A stretch of DNA of 64,000 bases, taken from NCBI RefSeq assembly GCF_025118155.1, contig NW_026251410.1:310001-374000 (forward strand), in the 5' to 3' direction. The position numbers and the translations under genes were made by a program. Of the stretch, positions 23,950-35,764 are shown in pieces. This stretch comes from Cokeromyces recurvatus (Eukaryota; Mucoromycota; Mucoromycetes; Mucorales; Mucoraceae). The first letter of the stretch is position 1. The number at the start of each line of letters is the position of its first letter. Below the pieces are notes generated by a model. That model was not told where the DNA came from. It saw only the letters and a program-made list of their open reading frames with translations, and did not search any database.

Positions 23950-25019
23950 TAGGAAAAATTAAAATAAACTAATGTATTTAAAAACAAGTTAAAAAAGTTT
24001 CATAAGAAAAAAAAAAGGAAGTACATGTATTTATTGCTTACCTTGTTTTCTTTTTTAAAAAAGTTGAAGAAGAAGAAGAAAAAAAAGCATCCTATTTTTA
24101 TATTCTGTTTGTTCTTTACACTTAAAAAGCGTAATTTGTTCTGCAAAATTTAAAATACCGCTTTATATATTTTCTTTTTTTATTTTAAAAATAGATGTGG
24201 ATCTATTTTAAGTTTTTAACCTTATTACAAGACCAAAATGGTCAATTTTATGCAACCCAATTAAAAACGTTTTTTTGAATATCAATCTCTAGGGCAAATC
24301 AAATGAGGTACATATTAATGATATCTCTTCTTATTACTTGGCAATAAATTATATATCTCTTTCTACAATAAGAAGACTTATCATTTGATTTGATATGTAT
24401 CAAAATCGTTTATATATAGATAATATCAGTTATTACAATGACTGTTCCAATGATGACTAAGTGAATGTTTCTTTAGTTAATCTTCTCTTGTATTGTATTA
24501 TAACACTAAGATTATTTATCACTAAGATTGGTTTATATCTTATTATAATCTAACTCATGTATAGATTTTATACATTTATTTTATGAATAAAAGTTATTAC
24601 CATGAATTAGATAAAATCGAAGGTTTTCATGTCCCGTATATTACAATATTTTAGCTGTAATAATCTAAAATAGTGACTTCAACATCAATGTTCGTTTTAC
24701 AGCGAACTAAATTCGTTTTGGTTTCTGACCAAAGTTCATTTTGTTCATTTTGAATTTTCTTTTATTATTATTATTATTATTATTATTTCGACTTTTTGAG
24801 TCCATTGCATTTAGATGAGTAACAACTTTTTTTTTTATAAAGATGGATGAGACAGTATTATGGATGAGCAAAGGAATGATGCAATAAACTTGGAAAAAGA
24901 AGTTGTCCCTTACAACCTTGGCACTTTGATGACCCCATCTTAGTATCGAGCTTTTCAAAGCCACTTTTATACTCAAGCTACAGAAGAGATTGACTTAAAG
25001 ATGGAGAAAACCAGCTGAT
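23950..25019. other. Intergenic, glycosyltransferase promoter side
   Basis: I see no gene. It is AT-rich DNA with the presumed promoter of the leftward glycosyltransferase at the left end and an ATT repeat near 24760-24786. The right end may already belong to the transposon relic that begins about 25020. Confidence 0.5.
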
Positions 25020-25361
25020 GAGTTAGCAGAAAAAATGTCAAGTGGCAGAAAGTACAACATGTACTCTGACAAACAAAAGTCAGTCTTCTTTTACTTCAAC
25101 AGAGTCACGCTAAGGAAGGCCACCTCGTCTGCACGTAAGACCCAAGTTGAGATTAGAGAACTTTTGAAGGCTAAGAAAATGAAGACTGATTGGAGACAGG
25201 AAGAGAAAGAAGCCTGCAGGAGAAGAAAATTGTCTATAGGAATTGCCACTGGACATTATAGGAGGTTTATTTCCAAGACACTGAATAAAATGGTCAAGTT
25301 CCCTGAAAATATGGGGATGGTTTCTCCAATTTCAAAGAATGGGGTTTGTAGCTTCAATTGA
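25020..25361 (+). pseudogene. Internally deleted Tc1/mariner-like transposase
   Basis: The open frame from 25035 begins SSGRKYNMYSDKQKSVFFY, the helix-turn-helix N-terminus seen in Tc1-like transposases of Mucorales. After about 55 residues it jumps to GIATGHYRRFISKTLNKM-KFPENMG, which normally lies in the C-terminal third of the catalytic domain just before the second Asp (YLVMDNAPIH). The intervening catalytic region, including the first Asp, is absent, and the frame then leaves the homology. It is therefore a deletion derivative that cannot encode a working transposase, although the 108-codon frame itself is open. Confidence 0.65.
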
Positions 25362-27370
25362 CGCTTTTGGAAACCTCAAAGGGTGGAAATCATCTTCACC
25401 CCCCCCTAATATAGGGAATTTGAATTCTCAGTTGACAATATTCAGGTGTCGTTTGTTTGCTCTCTGAACCAAAACATGTTAGAATAAAGAGGTCCATTAC
25501 GTTAGCATTTCTAGAAGTTGATAACCGATTACTTTGTTGTATTTGTAAAAGCAATGGGTTAAATATAATTGCAAGATTTAACTATTCTTCGATCCAGATG
25601 ATATAGAGGTGTAGATTAATTGTAGGGTAGGAAAGAGACATGAGTATTTTCTTAGCTATTTAAGTAATAATTATGATAGATTGTTTGGATAAAAATTGGA
25701 CTTCAGGCTACTGTCTTCTCATGAATAAATCACCTATACATAAGCCTGTCGTTATCAGAAAACTTATTAAGAGCAGAGGTTACATGTGTGCGTATCTACC
25801 GCCCTCTATTTTTCCTTTCTAATTCCAATCGAAAAATTTTAGTCAAAGATATATTTCGCTTCTAAAATAAAAAGTTTTAATTTCATCTGACTACTAATAT
25901 AATCCAAATTCTGATTAATCTTAAACACATTAATTTCATTAGTCATGTTGTTAGTATTATGATTGTAGTTGTCCTTATAACCAAGTTAATAGAAATAAGC
26001 TATTATTTATTAAATAATAAAAAGGTTATTCAACTAAAACTAGTGTATTGTACTTCACAGCATCGTATCCATTCTACATTTAGTTTTAATAACAATCATT
26101 GTTAAAGTAATCGATTATTAAAAAAAAATAATTATATTCATTGCACTATGTAATAATAAGAGTTCAATAGGGTTATGACCGTTATATACAATTACATAAT
26201 TATTTATACAAGTCATACATACTATTTATATGCATCTATAATGTTGAATATTATTATGTAATAATAACAGTATAATATGGACAATGAGTATTATTGATAA
26301 AGCTGGAGTATTCACTATGAATTAATATTAACGCGTTGCTTATCCCAGAGATAATAGTTTGTTATATTTCATTTCCAGTAACAGCGACAGCTCAGGGAGA
26401 ATAAAGATAGAAATAGATCTTATTGCAAGCAGAATTGTTCAGAGACATAATGCTTTACTATATCAGTATTCACTTTTCCAAATCATACTTCCATTAATAT
26501 CACTTACATTGCAGAAAAAAATATATATATATAAATAGCCTTTGACATTTTTCCGTATTCCTTTTCCTTTTGTACAATTTTTGTATCATCATTATCAAAT
26601 AAACTACACGAAGCTTTCGTAAGCATGTCTTTTCTGTTTTCTCTTTTTCATTTAAAGCAGATGGCGATATGATGGAAAGAAAAAATAAAACTAAACTTAA
26701 TTCATGTCGACAGTATAAGTTCACTAAAATTTATATCATACAATACCTTAGCTTACAATTTTATTTACATATTCTTACAACTATTGCTATCTCTTTTTCG
26801 TATATCCAAAGTAAATTGCTTCAATAACCTTTCAAGCCACTTTCTAGATCAGAATATTTGAAAATTCATGAGTTACTTTTACTGCAAACATTACAACATA
26901 TTGATTTGATATAATATAGCATAACTACTGGGTGACAATCATGACTATCAACTTTTTTTTTTGTTGATTTGTCTTTCGTTTAATGGCTACGACCACATTT
27001 ATTATTTCTAACAGATATATACTCTCCACCACTATCCTTCTCTCCCTCACCCTCTCTCTCCACATTGTCCTTTGTGCTCTAAAAGAGCTTCTTTATACTT
27101 TTATATATATACATCTGCATTGAACTAGTCTAGGCGAATTTGGTGAATAAAATACTCTCATTCAAGTACGTACATAAAAAAAAACAGTAGTTTCCAAACT
27201 CAGACAATATTTATCAACAAGTTTTGATATCGTCGCTACTGTGGAAATCTCTGATATTTGCTTTCTTTTATAATTTTATTTTTATTTGTATTCTTATTTT
27301 ATTTTTTTCTTTTCTTTTTCTTTTTCTTTTTCATCTTTGATTAATTAATTCATTCATATTCATAACATAT
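25362..27370. other. Intergenic, 2 kb
   Basis: No gene is recognised. The DNA is AT-rich without strong repeats. A C/T-rich stretch near 27030-27060 and TTTTC repeats near 27301-27330 lie just upstream of the GT8 start and are probably its promoter. Confidence 0.5.
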
Positions 27371-28273
27371 ATGGTTACTACTTGCACTGTTCATGGCGCT
27401 TGGGCAGTGGTGTTAACAAGTTCGAATAATTATATCAAAGGGGTTTTTGCCTTAAAACACGCTTTACACACTATATGTAAAAGCTCATATCCTCTTTTGG
27501 TTCTGTATACATCCGCAGTTAATGATGAAATAGTAGAGATATTAAGTAAAACAGGCTGTATTACAAAACGAATTGATCCTATTCATCCAAAGGGTAAAGT
27601 AGAATATAAAGCTGAACGGTTTACTGAAACATGGACAAAGCTAGCAGTATGGAGTCAAGTAGAATATGAGCGTTTAGTATTACTGGATGCGGACATGTTA
27701 CCACTTCAAAACATGGATGAACTGATGCAGTTGAATTTGCCAGATAAGGACTGGGTAGCGGCCTCGCATGCATGCATATGTAATCCACAAAGGATCAAGC
27801 ATTATCCATCCTTTTGGACACCGTCTAATTGTGCTTATACGCATTGTGATACCTTGGCCTGCATGGATCCTAATTTGGCCAAAAATGAAGCCAACTACTT
27901 TAATAGTGGATTAATCGTATTAACACCAGATAGTGATAGGTTCAACAAGATGATAGATTATTTAAACAGTATTGCAGATCTTAATATATATCCTTTTCCA
28001 GATCAAGACTTTCTAAATGAAATATTTAAAGATCGTTGGATACCGATATTGTACATTTATAATGCTCTAAAGACACTTGAATCAGCGCATCATTCAATGT
28101 GGGATATTGATAAAGTGAAGAACATTCATTATATTCTATCAAAACCTTGGGATATATGTGTAGATGATGATCTACCTTATTCAGAAAATAAGTATAAAGA
28201 GTTATACAAGATATGGTGGGGTATATACCTTGATACTGTCCATTTTAATATGCTAGAGAAGAAGAAAAATTAG
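27371..28273 (+). CDS. Family 8 glycosyltransferase (glycogenin / galactinol synthase-like)
   Basis: A single exon of 300 residues. The start WAVVLTSSNNYIKGVFALKHAL is the nucleotide-sugar binding start of GT8 enzymes. RLVLLDADMLPLQNMDEL carries the DxD metal-binding motif, and FNSGLIVLTPD with FPDQDFLNEIF are the next conserved blocks. The end IHYILSKPWD, then KYKELYKIWWGIY, matches fungal GT8 proteins that resemble galactinol synthase. GT8 enzymes are retaining transferases using UDP-sugars. The exact acceptor is not evident, and the glycogenin-type C-terminal extension with the glycogen-synthase binding motif is missing. It is unusual in this window in lacking introns. Confidence 0.88.
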   Translation: MVTTCTVHGAWAVVLTSSNNYIKGVFALKHALHTICKSSYPLLVLYTSAVNDEIVEILSKTGCITKRIDPIHPKGKVEYKAERFTETWTKLAVWSQVEYERLVLLDADMLPLQNMDELMQLNLPDKDWVAASHACICNPQRIKHYPSFWTPSNCAYTHCDTLACMDPNLAKNEANYFNSGLIVLTPDSDRFNKMIDYLNSIADLNIYPFPDQDFLNEIFKDRWIPILYIYNALKTLESAHHSMWDIDKVKNIHYILSKPWDICVDDDLPYSENKYKELYKIWWGIYLDTVHFNMLEKKKN

Positions 28274-28372
28274 TCATACAGTGCATACACTCTCGAGTGG
28301 AACATTTTTTGAACTCCATGGTACATTTTTCGAAAATAAAATGGAGTATTTAGCTAATTAAATTTGAACGAA

Positions 28373-28419
<47 letters not shown>

Positions 28420-28679
28420 CGTAATTCATAATGAGCTTTTTTTTTTCATGAAGACGGTTCCAATAACATTACAAATGAAGATGGAACTGAAGCTATAAAT
28501 TTCGAGATTGAAGGCAATCTTTACAACCTAAATATACTGACAGACTTTGAGGAGTATCTGAAAAACAAACCTCTGGACGTCGAAATGTCTGAGAACAATA
28601 ATATAGAAGCTAGTAGTAGTAGTAAAAGCATAAAGGATACTGACTTACCCAAAGGGTAGAAATATATGTTGCACGATGG
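28274..28679. other. Intergenic with poly-T and a short coding-like fragment
   Basis: It contains a T36 run (about 28378-28413). From 28446 to 28659 there is an open, acidic and Ser-rich frame (EDGTEAINFEIEGNLYNLN...) ending at a TAG. It sits directly before the transposase relic and may be the degraded 5' part of that element. I do not recognise it. Confidence 0.4.
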
Positions 28680-29235
28680 ACTTTTTATTTTTATTGGAAA
28701 TTGCAAAAAGGCTTTCCTGTTCATGCTACTGCTTCCAGAGCCAATGTGAGCCATAGCACCGCAAACAACTGGTATCAGAAGTATCTAAGCGATCCTGACA
28801 ACTATGAAATGAAAAAAAAAAGACCGATCGTAGTAGCAGACCTGTTTCTAAGCTGCAGGAGTTCCACGAACAGCATTCGATTCATTTTTTTTTTTGATGA
28901 AAATCCATCAGCTGTTATAACTGATGCTGTAGAGAACTTGACTGCGGCTTTTGAAGGGCTTGATATTAAAAAGTCTAGAGCACATGAGTTTATGAAAGAC
29001 GAATGTAGTCTTTCTTTAAAAGTCGTTACATTGCATCCAAGCCCTCGTAATGATGAAAAAAAAATTAGGAAAGAGATTAAAGTGGGCGTAAGCGTGGATG
29101 GATACCGACATGAACTTAACAAAAAAACTGTGTATTTATTGACGAGTCCGGTTTTGACATACATATGAGACGCAGTAGAGCTTGATCTAGAAAGGGTGCC
29201 GAGTCTATAATCCCTACTACAAGTGCTAGAGCAGT
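28680..29235 (+). pseudogene. Decayed Tc1/mariner-like transposase, N-terminal to mid part
   Basis: Across three frames the plus strand gives, in order, the HTH region LQKGFPVHATASRANVSHST and NNWYQKYLSDPDN. Next comes a LQEFHEQHSIHFFDENPSA-like segment and then LTAAFEGLDIKKSRAHEFMK. The first catalytic motif CVFIDESGFDIHMRRSRAW appears near 29125-29185, followed by an ARAVTYCNW segment. A poly-T tract near 28885-28896 causes one frameshift and a further shift lies near 29075-29110. The C-terminal DDE half is not found downstream. It is a truncated, inactive relic of the same superfamily as the other three copies in this window. Confidence 0.75.
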
Positions 29236-29409
29236 ATAACATACTGTAATTGGAGCAATTTCTGAAATAGGTGTTATTAACATTACTATGAGAGTACCCC
29301 CCCGCCTCCTAAAAAAAAAAAATAAGATCCAAGACGGTAAAAAAAAGAAAAACAAAAGCTGCCCTACCCAAATCCTCCCAAACCAAAGGTACAACAACTG
29401 GCCACTATC

Positions 29410-29796
29410 TTAATTTTATCAGAGAGACTGTGATATTTCTTGTAAAATATCAAATAAAAAAATATTATAAAATGAAAATAATAATAAAAAGACAAAAGAA
29501 AGTCAACAAGAACGAATAATAGTTCTGAAGTCAATTATTTTTATTTATGAATTTAAATGGATGGGGTATTTATAAAAATTGTTGAAGAAGTCTGAGATAA
29601 TATGTGAAGCAGAAAAAAAATTGGTTACGATCGAATAAGATTTGTTATAGATAATGAAATGTTAGAAGTTTTTAATATTATTTGATCAAGTGGATCAAGA
29701 GAGTTTCAGGAGAATCTAGATACAACTCGTTCGATAATTTTATGATCTGCATGTTTAATCAAGAAATATGACATTATAAATCAGCTCATGACAGAT
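29410..29796 (+). repeat. Dispersed repeat, copy A
   Basis: About 380 bp that recurs in the same orientation at about 37340-37686, with roughly three quarters or more identity by eye. Shared landmarks are a TGTGATATT start (29429 here, 37360 there), GACAAAAGAAAGT, GGGTATTTATA, AGTGGATCAAGAGAGTTT and ATGACATTATAA near the end. No coding potential is seen. The TG start and CA near the end would fit a solo LTR, but I see no target-site duplication. Confidence 0.75.
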
Positions 29797-29848
29797 CGAA
29801 AGTTTGGCTAAGTTTTATTTATATATAAACATACCATTGAAAAAAAAT

Positions 29849-30381
29849 ATGGCAATCGAAGTTAGAGAGATAACAGACTCAAGCTATACTCAAACATTAT
29901 CAGACTTGGGTATAAGATTATTTTATGACACCTTTTTTGACGCTAATACAGCCTCTGATAAGCAAGCTTATCTTGATGAAAGTTAAGTCATACAGTAGAA
30001 ATTCAAACCAAGGAATTAGCTGATTCCTCCATGTCTACATTCATGGCATACAATACAGAAAATGATTCGCCTGTAAGTTTTTGTCAATTAAGACAAAACA
30101 AGGATGTGTATAACTTTATTCAAGATTCCGATGCTATCGAGCTTCAAAGAATTTATGTGGATAAACGATATATTGGTAAAGGGGTTGGTAAAACACTTTT
30201 GAACTCGAGTCTTGAAAAAGTCCGTCAATTATGCAAACAAGCAATGCGGTTAGGTGTTTGGGAGCGTGATCCTTCAGCTATTAACTTTTATACACGTCGA
30301 GGTTTCTATAAAGTAGGAAGCTATACATTCAAATTAGGTTCACAAGAAGATACAGATCATATCATGATCAAGAAACTTTAG
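29849..30381 (+). pseudogene. GNAT-family N-acetyltransferase interrupted by a one-base frameshift
   Basis: The first segment (29849-29985) reads MAIEVREITDSSYTQTLSDL and stops at TAA. One frame over, the sequence continues without loss: from about 29980 the alternative frame gives a typical E-x-x-x-ELAD-S-FM-AY GNAT segment, which runs into SPVSFCQLRQNK and ELQRIYVDKRYIGKGVGKTLL. That last block holds the acetyl-CoA binding R-x-x-G-x-G/A signature. The end, LGVWERDPSAINFYTRRGFY, is also typical. A single missing base near 29981 would restore the whole 170-residue enzyme, so this is either a young pseudogene or a base-calling error. No splice pair of sensible length spans the break. The substrate is unknown. 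Confidence 0.7.
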
Positions 30382-32678
30382 ATTTGCTGTAATATAATTA
30401 TTATTATTTATTTTACTTAACGTACATTGAAATGAATTGGTTCTATCCCAATGATTACAATGGTTGTAAATAAATTATATAAAGACTAAAAGGGAGATGA
30501 GAAGAATGATATACCAAATATGAAGAAGGAAATGTATTTTTTATAACAAAAGTTTCTTTTTTTTTCTTTTAAATCTCTACTGTTGCTACATTTTAGCTCA
30601 GGAACAGTATAAATATCTCTTTTTGTAATGAAAAAAAATAATACTCCATAGCAATAATGTTCGTATTATCACTGTCTTCTCTGTAATATTTACGGCTTTT
30701 GAAATATAATTCTTAGCCTCTTTTGGCATTCAAGTTTGTAGGCATTGACAAGTATTTGATAATATACTACACAGAACAATAGATTTATTAGGTAATTCAT
30801 TTCAACTTTTTTTTTTTTTTTTTTTTTTTTGATGAGGCAAAATATAAACTTTAAATGTAATACTGGATAAAGGAAGAGTTGAAATTATTCATTTTGTTTA
30901 TACAACATCTAGATAACGTTTTAGTAAAATAATAAAGGAAAAAAAAATGATGAATATTCTCAGAAAAGAAATATCCTTGCATTTATTACTGTTACAGTGA
31001 CAGAATTGTTATATTTATCAACATTTTTTTTTTTTTGAAGTAATCGAAAACATTCTTCTTTACATTAGTTTATAGAGAGATATTCATTGTTATTACAATA
31101 CTCTTGGTAGAGCTTTTTAAGTCTTTATTCTTAAGTAAGCCATAACATAATGTATTATTAGCTAGAGAAGCTTGCTATTAATTAATTAAAAGAGTCTGTA
31201 TATTACGTTTACTTGTGATTATTTCCTAAGATGTGGATTAAGACCAAACATAGTAACTATAGATTTGTATCTGTATATGTTTAAAATAAGGCTTTTTAGA
31301 CACTCTATTATCTTTCTATAACTTGAGGACCATAATTATACAAGGTACATAATATACATTCATATAATATATATAAAAGGGAGGGGAGCGTTTAAAGATT
31401 GTTGTTTCTGATATACGATCTGACTATAATAGTATCACGTAACAAGAATAACACTGTTCTTCCTGTATCTATTGCCGTTGCTTGGTAGAATATAACCATA
31501 ATACATCATTATTCATGTTGCTGCTGCTACTGCTGCTGTAAAAAGAAAAAAAAAAGGAGTCGTTGGTGTAGTACAAAAAACAAGAATAATTAAAAAAATT
31601 AAGGGTTCATTTGATTTGGTGGGGAACCCTTGAAGTGATTCGATTCCACAGCCTAGGCTTGGGCTAAATATGCTGCGAATTCTAGTCACTCTCCAAACAC
31701 CCGTGTTACTTTCATCAGAAATAGAGGATACACATAGGGCTATATTTACTATAAACACCACTGCAAGCAATGAGTATATCTTGTAAAAAATATAATACAG
31801 GATATAATCAAATTTTAGCAGTGATTTTTAAATGTTATTATTTTGATCACTTTTTATTAAAAAATGTTTAAATAAAAATAATATTATATTTTGGAGGTTA
31901 TAATAGTATTCATGTATCCAAAAAAAGTATATCTCTACTGCCATTTTCTATCATTTTATTTAATTTTTAATTTTACAGCTATTTTGGCTGTAGACCAGGA
32001 ATTTCCTTTATCCGGCATTTCCGCCAATAAAATTACATAAAATGAAAAAAAAATAAAAATTGCGGATTCTGAAAAAGTACTTTAACATTTTTTTTATTTA
32101 TTTTTCATTTTTTTTTATTCCCCACAAATTTTATATGCGTAACTTTAATTATAGGCTTATAAAATGTAAATTACATTTCAATAATGTAAAATACATTGCA
32201 ATTGTTTCAAATCATACTTGATGTTTTTTTTTCTCACTCAAGTTTTTACCAAAAAAAAAAATAGTACACGTAATATAATAAAAATATGTATTATAATTAT
32301 ATAAATAAAATAAAGAATTTTTATTATATGTAAATAAAAAAAAGATGTTTAATTAAATTGCATTCAATCTAATCTATTTTGCATTTCAATTAGATCGTGT
32401 AATGTGTTGATTTATTAATTGACTTTAATTTTGAAATGAAGAAAAAAAAAACTAATTGCGAATGTAAATTAAAGCAATTCCATTATTAGTGATTATATAC
32501 ATTCGTTTACAATTAGTGAATTTAGAGAAAAATAAAAACAAGATTTAGCAATTATATAATTAATGTAGTTGTGTTCATTTCAATTAAATTCCTTTTTTTT
32601 TTAAAAAAAAAAAATTCAAATTTAATCCCCCCTAGTAAAATTATTTTATATTTTACTTTTTTTATTCTTTATTTAACA
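30382..32678. other. Intergenic, 2.3 kb, no gene recognised
   Basis: It is very AT-rich. Near 32160-32205 two palindromes of the form ATGTAAAWTACATT occur side by side. A minus-strand open frame at 31513-31770 begins with a hydrophobic stretch and could be mistaken for a signal peptide, but it lacks an ATG at its natural start. Nothing else can be supported. Confidence 0.45.
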
Positions 32679-33600
32679 ATGACCAACATTACCGACATTG
32701 ACAAATGCAAATGTTCTGCAATCAGCTCAAAAAAAAAGCCCTAAAGACTTTACTATATATTTTCAAGAGGTAATTACTACAATTACAAGAGTAATGACAT
32801 CTCCATTGTTTAATGAAGATGACATTGGTAAATGAATTAACACATGTAATTAACAATTCTCAAATATTTTTAGTAAAGGATATTATTGTTCAAAGTAACA
32901 GACATTTTGAAAGGTAAAAGATAATAAGTTAGTGCAAAAAATATAAATGTATTGCTAAGACTTTTTACATTGTATATATAGAGTTTGCTGCTATTCAATA
33001 ATTTAGTTCGTTTTATTTCAATAGCGGACCGAAAAAAAACTTTTTTTTTAAAAAAAAAGAGGTAATCACATCCTTTTTTCCTTTTTTTTCATTTTTAATA
33101 CATTCGTTAAACTACTAATTTTTTATTGTAATAGATGTTCATTTTAATATTGTTAGCTATTACTCTTTTTATATATGTATTTAAATTATAGGTCTTTGTT
33201 GATTATTTCAAATTGTAAGTATTTACATTATTTTGAAAATATATGTATCTTTTTTTTTTAATTTTCTCTTTTCTTAAATCAAAAACAACTAAAATGAAAC
33301 AATTAAATAGGTATGTGTTGGTCTTTATTATGCAGCAGCAATATTTGATTCAGATCTACAACAAAGACTTGTATTATTTATCTATTGAAAAAAGGTATAT
33401 AAAATAACACCTTTATCTTTAACTATTTCAATATGTGTATTAACAATTCTTTATATAACAGGGAGGTCAAGTACAAGTGTACGTCATTCTAATGTAACAT
33501 TGAAAGGTATAGTGTGGGAAAAAAATAATAATACCCGAGATTTAACTAATATTCTTTTCTCTGCAGCACAAACATAGATCTAGCCTTTTGTATTTTTTTT
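32679..33600 (+). pseudogene. Possible decayed intron-rich gene of unknown family
   Basis: Several short coding-like segments are separated by good GT-AG pairs. One begins MTNITDIDKCKCSAISSKKK. Another, one base off after a poly-A run, gives KDFTIYFQEVITTITRVM and ends EDDI at a GTAAAT donor near 32826. The next exon, VKDIIVQSNRHFE, joins it in phase. Farther on, FIMQQQYLIQIYNKDLYYLS and EKREVKYKCTSF also join across an intron, but then meet stops. The pattern is more regular than chance, yet in-frame stops follow and no family is recognised. I regard it as a relic or a mis-read of random AT-rich DNA. Confidence 0.25.
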
Positions 33601-34215
33601 TTTTTTGGTAAATATGATATTTCTATACTTTATCATATGTTAGCTTTTATTAATTATTTATTCTATTAATAGTGTATGCTTCTTTTGTAAATGGAATACT
33701 TTTCTGTTGATCACTTCAATTGCTACTACTTTTTGTTTCTGTTCTGTATGATAATCCTTGCAATCTCTGTGTTCTTTTTCTTTTTTTTCCCCAAAGCCGA
33801 AAGGATTCTTTAATCAATGGCCATGTTATCAATAGAATATGTATTCAAGGTAAGTGTAATATTTTACATGTAATGCTTATAGCATACTCTTTTATTATAT
33901 TATTATATTATTATTATATTATATTATATTATTATTATTATTATTATTTTATATGTACCAATTTTTTATGTAATAAATAAATAAATAAAAAAAGTAAATA
34001 AAAAGCCACATTTTTTGTAAACAATGTATTTAATAATGTCCAATAAAGAAAGGCAATAAAGAAGCCTATTTAATATAAACAAAGCCTAAAAGGGAATAAA
34101 ATACCATCTATATAACCCAATAATGTATAACCATGTTTTGATGAGTCATGAAGCATAAAGCCAATGATAAACAACATGGTATGTAAAATATTAGCAAATG
34201 AAAAGCAATTATAAA
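33601..34215. other. Intergenic, AT-rich
   Basis: It holds T and ATT-rich stretches (around 33893-33948) and no recognisable gene. It may include further fragments of the decayed gene to its left. Confidence 0.4.
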
Positions 34216-34490
34216 GTACAGGATTTAATCAAAACTTGTAAAAAACAGTACATGAAATATATAAACCCTGTGTGTATCTTGTAGAAAAAAGTACAAGAAA
34301 TGTTCAAAACTTGTATATATCCTGTAGAAAAAGTGCAAGATTTGTTTATATCTTGATTATATCTTGTATGATTTTGAGGCAGGATTTATACATATCTTGT
34401 ACATATATCTTGCACATACAAGAAATGTCTAATTCTTGTAGTACATGATATAGTGCAAGATATAATCAAATCCTGTGTTATATCTTGTAA
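34216..34490. repeat. Cluster of short inverted motifs (ACAAGATAT / ATATCTTGT)
   Basis: Within 275 bp the heptamer CTTGTA or TACAAG, or a one-base variant, occurs about a dozen times in both orientations. Examples are around 34233, 34276, 34290, 34345-34375 and 34395-34425. The outer ends are inverted: ACAGGATTTAATCA near 34219 is matched by a reversed copy near 34467-34483 (TAATCAAATCCTGT). This resembles a fold-back element or the subterminal repeats of a DNA transposon. No coding capacity is present. Confidence 0.6.
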
Positions 34491-34718
34491 AAAATATACT
34501 CAGATGATTGCAGTGCACCCGACTCATACCACCACGGCCATTTATACCTACAACTAATATTAATAATCACTACACAATACCAGTATTACCTACTACCACT
34601 ACCACTACCACTACTACTTTGACTTGATTTTTATTTTATTTTATTTTATTTTATTTTATTTTTTTTTTGTAATTTTTATCATTGGATTATGGAACAGTCT
34701 ATAATATATATGTATGAA

Positions 34719-34763
<45 letters not shown>

Positions 34764-35662
34764 ATTTTTATTACTAACATTTACTATTATTATTATTATA
34801 AATAAGCTATATTGGAACATCAAATGATAGACTTTATTATATCGCTTGTGTTATAATATATATGAACCTTTTTATGATATTTGTTATAGAACAAGCTCTG
34901 GATATAAGCATAAATAATATTATAAAAGATGAATTACATAATACAGGACAAACTATAAGCCTGAACATATAATAAAAGATATCATACCTTACTGTATATA
35001 ACATCTTATAAACAATATAATATAAACCCTATTGACATTCAATCATCTAAATGCATCAACTAATAAAGACAACGTATCATTTCTAAATATTTATTTTTAT
35101 AACCTTGACAAAGGATTCAGGTCGTCTTTGATCCAATAAAATAAAAATACAAAAAATATCAGGAACATACACTCAGATCAAACAATAATTTTTTTTTCAC
35201 CCATAGATCTGTCTCTTGAATCAACACAATGTATATCTGAATACTTATCCTTTTTTTTTATAGTTATTTCTATCTCTTTGATTCAGGATTCATTAGCATA
35301 AATACAAGTAGTTGTTTAAACACGAAATAATCTTTATATCATTCTTTTTACATTGAATAAACAAGTCTCAAATCATACTTCCTTTTGTTCTCTTTGTCTT
35401 TCTTTTCTTCTTTAAGCCAAACCATCACATTTACCATGCACATTACTTGAACTCACATTACTGTTATAACTTTTATCAATTATCCTCATATATGTGATAA
35501 GCGACTTTAATGACTTCACTCAATAAAGTAAAAGATTATCCATATCAATTATGGATTTTAGCTTCGTTTGATTGCTGACTAGCAATTAAGAACTTATCAA
35601 AAGCTTCAGCATCCGACATGTTAGAGATACCCAATTTTAATTTTTAGAGACTTATGTGTACA
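34491..35662. other. Intergenic, AT-rich
   Basis: It includes ACT repeats (34590-34618), TTTTA repeats (34635-34662) and an A run of about 40 (34720-34760). A short open frame on minus from about 35620 begins MSDAEAFDKFLIASQQSNEA; it may be another fragment of the decayed gene immediately to the right. Confidence 0.45.
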
Positions 35663-35733
35663 TTAATCAGAAATGAATGATATTTGCTCTAACGTTAGAA
35701 TTCGTTCTGAAAACATCAAAAATAAAAATTGCA

Positions 35734-35764
<31 letters not shown>

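Noticed and set aside
28802..29397. Antisense frames of 93-146 codons over the transposase relic
   Set aside because: They overlap clear transposase segments on the plus strand and have no recognisable content.
31513..31770. Possible small secreted protein on minus
   Set aside because: The hydrophobic start lacks an ATG at its natural beginning, and the rest is low complexity ending in Phe/Ala runs.
34216..34490. CRISPR-like array
   Set aside because: Repeats are short, in both orientations and irregularly spaced, and the organism is a fungus.
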